Positions 63,675 to 64,000 of a DNA stretch of 64,000 nucleotides are shown here, piece after piece. The position numbers and the translations under genes are program-made. The notes beneath the pieces were generated by a model. It had not been told where the DNA came from, made no database searches, and was given only the letters and a program-made list of their open reading frames with translations. This stretch comes from Bacteroidota bacterium (GTDB taxonomy: Bacteria; Bacteroidota; Bacteroidia; Bacteroidales; Dysgonomonadaceae), in NCBI GenBank assembly GCA_023388315.1, contig JAEWGM010000011.1:30176-94175 (forward strand). Reading direction: 5' to 3'. Numbering within the stretch: position 1 is the first letter of the stretch; each line of letters begins with the position of its first letter.

Positions 63675-63752
63675 GCCACAAATAACACGGATGTTCACGA
63701 ATATAAATCGATGTTGTCCATTTTATTCGTGATTATTTGTGTCATTCGTGGC
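63675..63752. repeat. ATTCGTG-armed hairpin repeat
   Basis: GCCACAAATAACACGGATGT with TCACGAATAT pairs imperfectly with ATTCGTGATTATTTGTGTC followed by ATTCGTGGC. Sister of 61769-61846 and 63221-63300. Confidence 0.7.
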
Positions 63753-63811
63753 AGAAGCGTTTTAACGAACGGGTGATGGCTCTGTTCCAGAGTAGATTGT
63801 CATTGGAGTTA

Positions 63812-64000
63812 TATAAGTTCCGCCACTTCGGGCGGAGGTGTAGGCATTGCGTAAGCCTTACGCGAATAAATCGCCTAAGGTTATGGAAATATCGCCCATT
63901 CAGGCGAAGAGTGGAATTATTAAACGGAACACAGGTAATTAAGTTGGGCTTTCAGCCCGCCATTTCGATAATTCATCTGTAACCCAACGTGGTGCGTTGG
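63812..64000. repeat. Composite repeat unit, copy B (cut by window end)
   Basis: Repeats copy A with close identity: CCGCCACTTCGGGCGG (63820-63835), GGTTATGGAAATATCGCCC with TTCAGGCGA (63880-63907), the AGAGTGGAATT/AACGGAAC spacer and a GGGCTTTCAGCCC palindrome (about 63946-63958), then the start of a CCCAACG...GCGTTGG palindrome at the window edge. Confidence 0.75.

Noticed and set aside
61415..64000. CRISPR array as an explanation of the repeats
   Set aside because: Units are palindromic, of variable length and spacing, without uniform spacers, and no cas gene is present.
1..64000. tRNA or rRNA genes
   Set aside because: No cloverleaf-like or rRNA-like segment was recognised in any intergenic region by eye; a tRNAscan run would settle this.

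Overview
The window reads as a chromosomal segment of a member of the Bacteroidota, most likely order Bacteroidales. The reasons are two SusC/SusD-type polysaccharide utilization loci (PULs), a FecR/ECF-sigma/STN-receptor regulatory trio, Bacteroidota-restricted families (DUF3822, DUF4271, rhomboid-free rnpA-yidD-tatD cluster), few Shine-Dalgarno sequences, and promoters of the TTTG / TAnnTTTG type. No rRNA, tRNA, CRISPR array, phage or complete transposon was found. Genus cannot be fixed from the sequence alone.

Region 1 (1-18.8 kb) is an alpha-glucan (starch/maltodextrin) locus. On the plus strand lie susC, susD, susE and susF homologues, a GH53 endo-galactanase lipoprotein behind a perfect intrinsic terminator, a SusA-like GH13 neopullulanase and a large GH13 lipoprotein, followed by a flavodoxin gene with its own promoter and terminator. 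Facing it on the minus strand are a GH13 lipoprotein, an SLC45/MalT-like sugar permease and a LacI-family regulator with a candidate operator between lacI and the permease. SusCDEF would bind and import oligosaccharides, the GH13 enzymes cleave them, and the permease moves products across the inner membrane. GH53 is the odd member because it acts on beta-1,4-galactan.

Region 2 (19-31.3 kb) is mostly housekeeping: arginine deiminase, an outer-membrane protein, a HAD phosphatase, a coiled-coil lipoprotein, rsmI, a RecD-like helicase, DUF3822-rsmD and a BtuB-like TonB receptor.

Region 3 (31.3-44.2 kb) is a second PUL aimed at alpha-mannan: ECF sigma, FecR anti-sigma, STN-bearing SusC, SusD, two tandem SusE-like lipoproteins, GH76 endo-alpha-1,6-mannanase and a GH92 enzyme. 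In this sequence SusC carries a one-base frameshift and SusD an in-frame stop. The GH92 has Gln in place of the usual catalytic-acid Glu, which suggests a mannose-1-phosphate-cleaving variant rather than an ordinary mannosidase.

Region 4 (44.2-64 kb) is core metabolism and maintenance: recG, a GxxExxY gene framed by inverted repeats, glyA, methionine gamma-lyase, a HAD hydrolase, a periplasmic amidase, a YefM/YoeB-type toxin-antitoxin pair whose toxin has lost its catalytic C-terminus by a frameshift, metK behind a SAM-II-like riboswitch, LOG, DUF4271-hemD, rnpA-yidD-tatD, rnhA, a C1 peptidase, murF and a membrane metallophosphoesterase.

The long intergenic regions are filled with a recurrent set of palindromic modules (GGGCTTTCAGCCC, CCCAACGCGTTGCGTTGGG, GTAGGGCAACGCCCTAC, CCGCCACTTCGGGCGG, ATTCGTG arms), plus at least two MITE-like inverted-repeat elements. 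These repeats are the main unexplained structure of the window.
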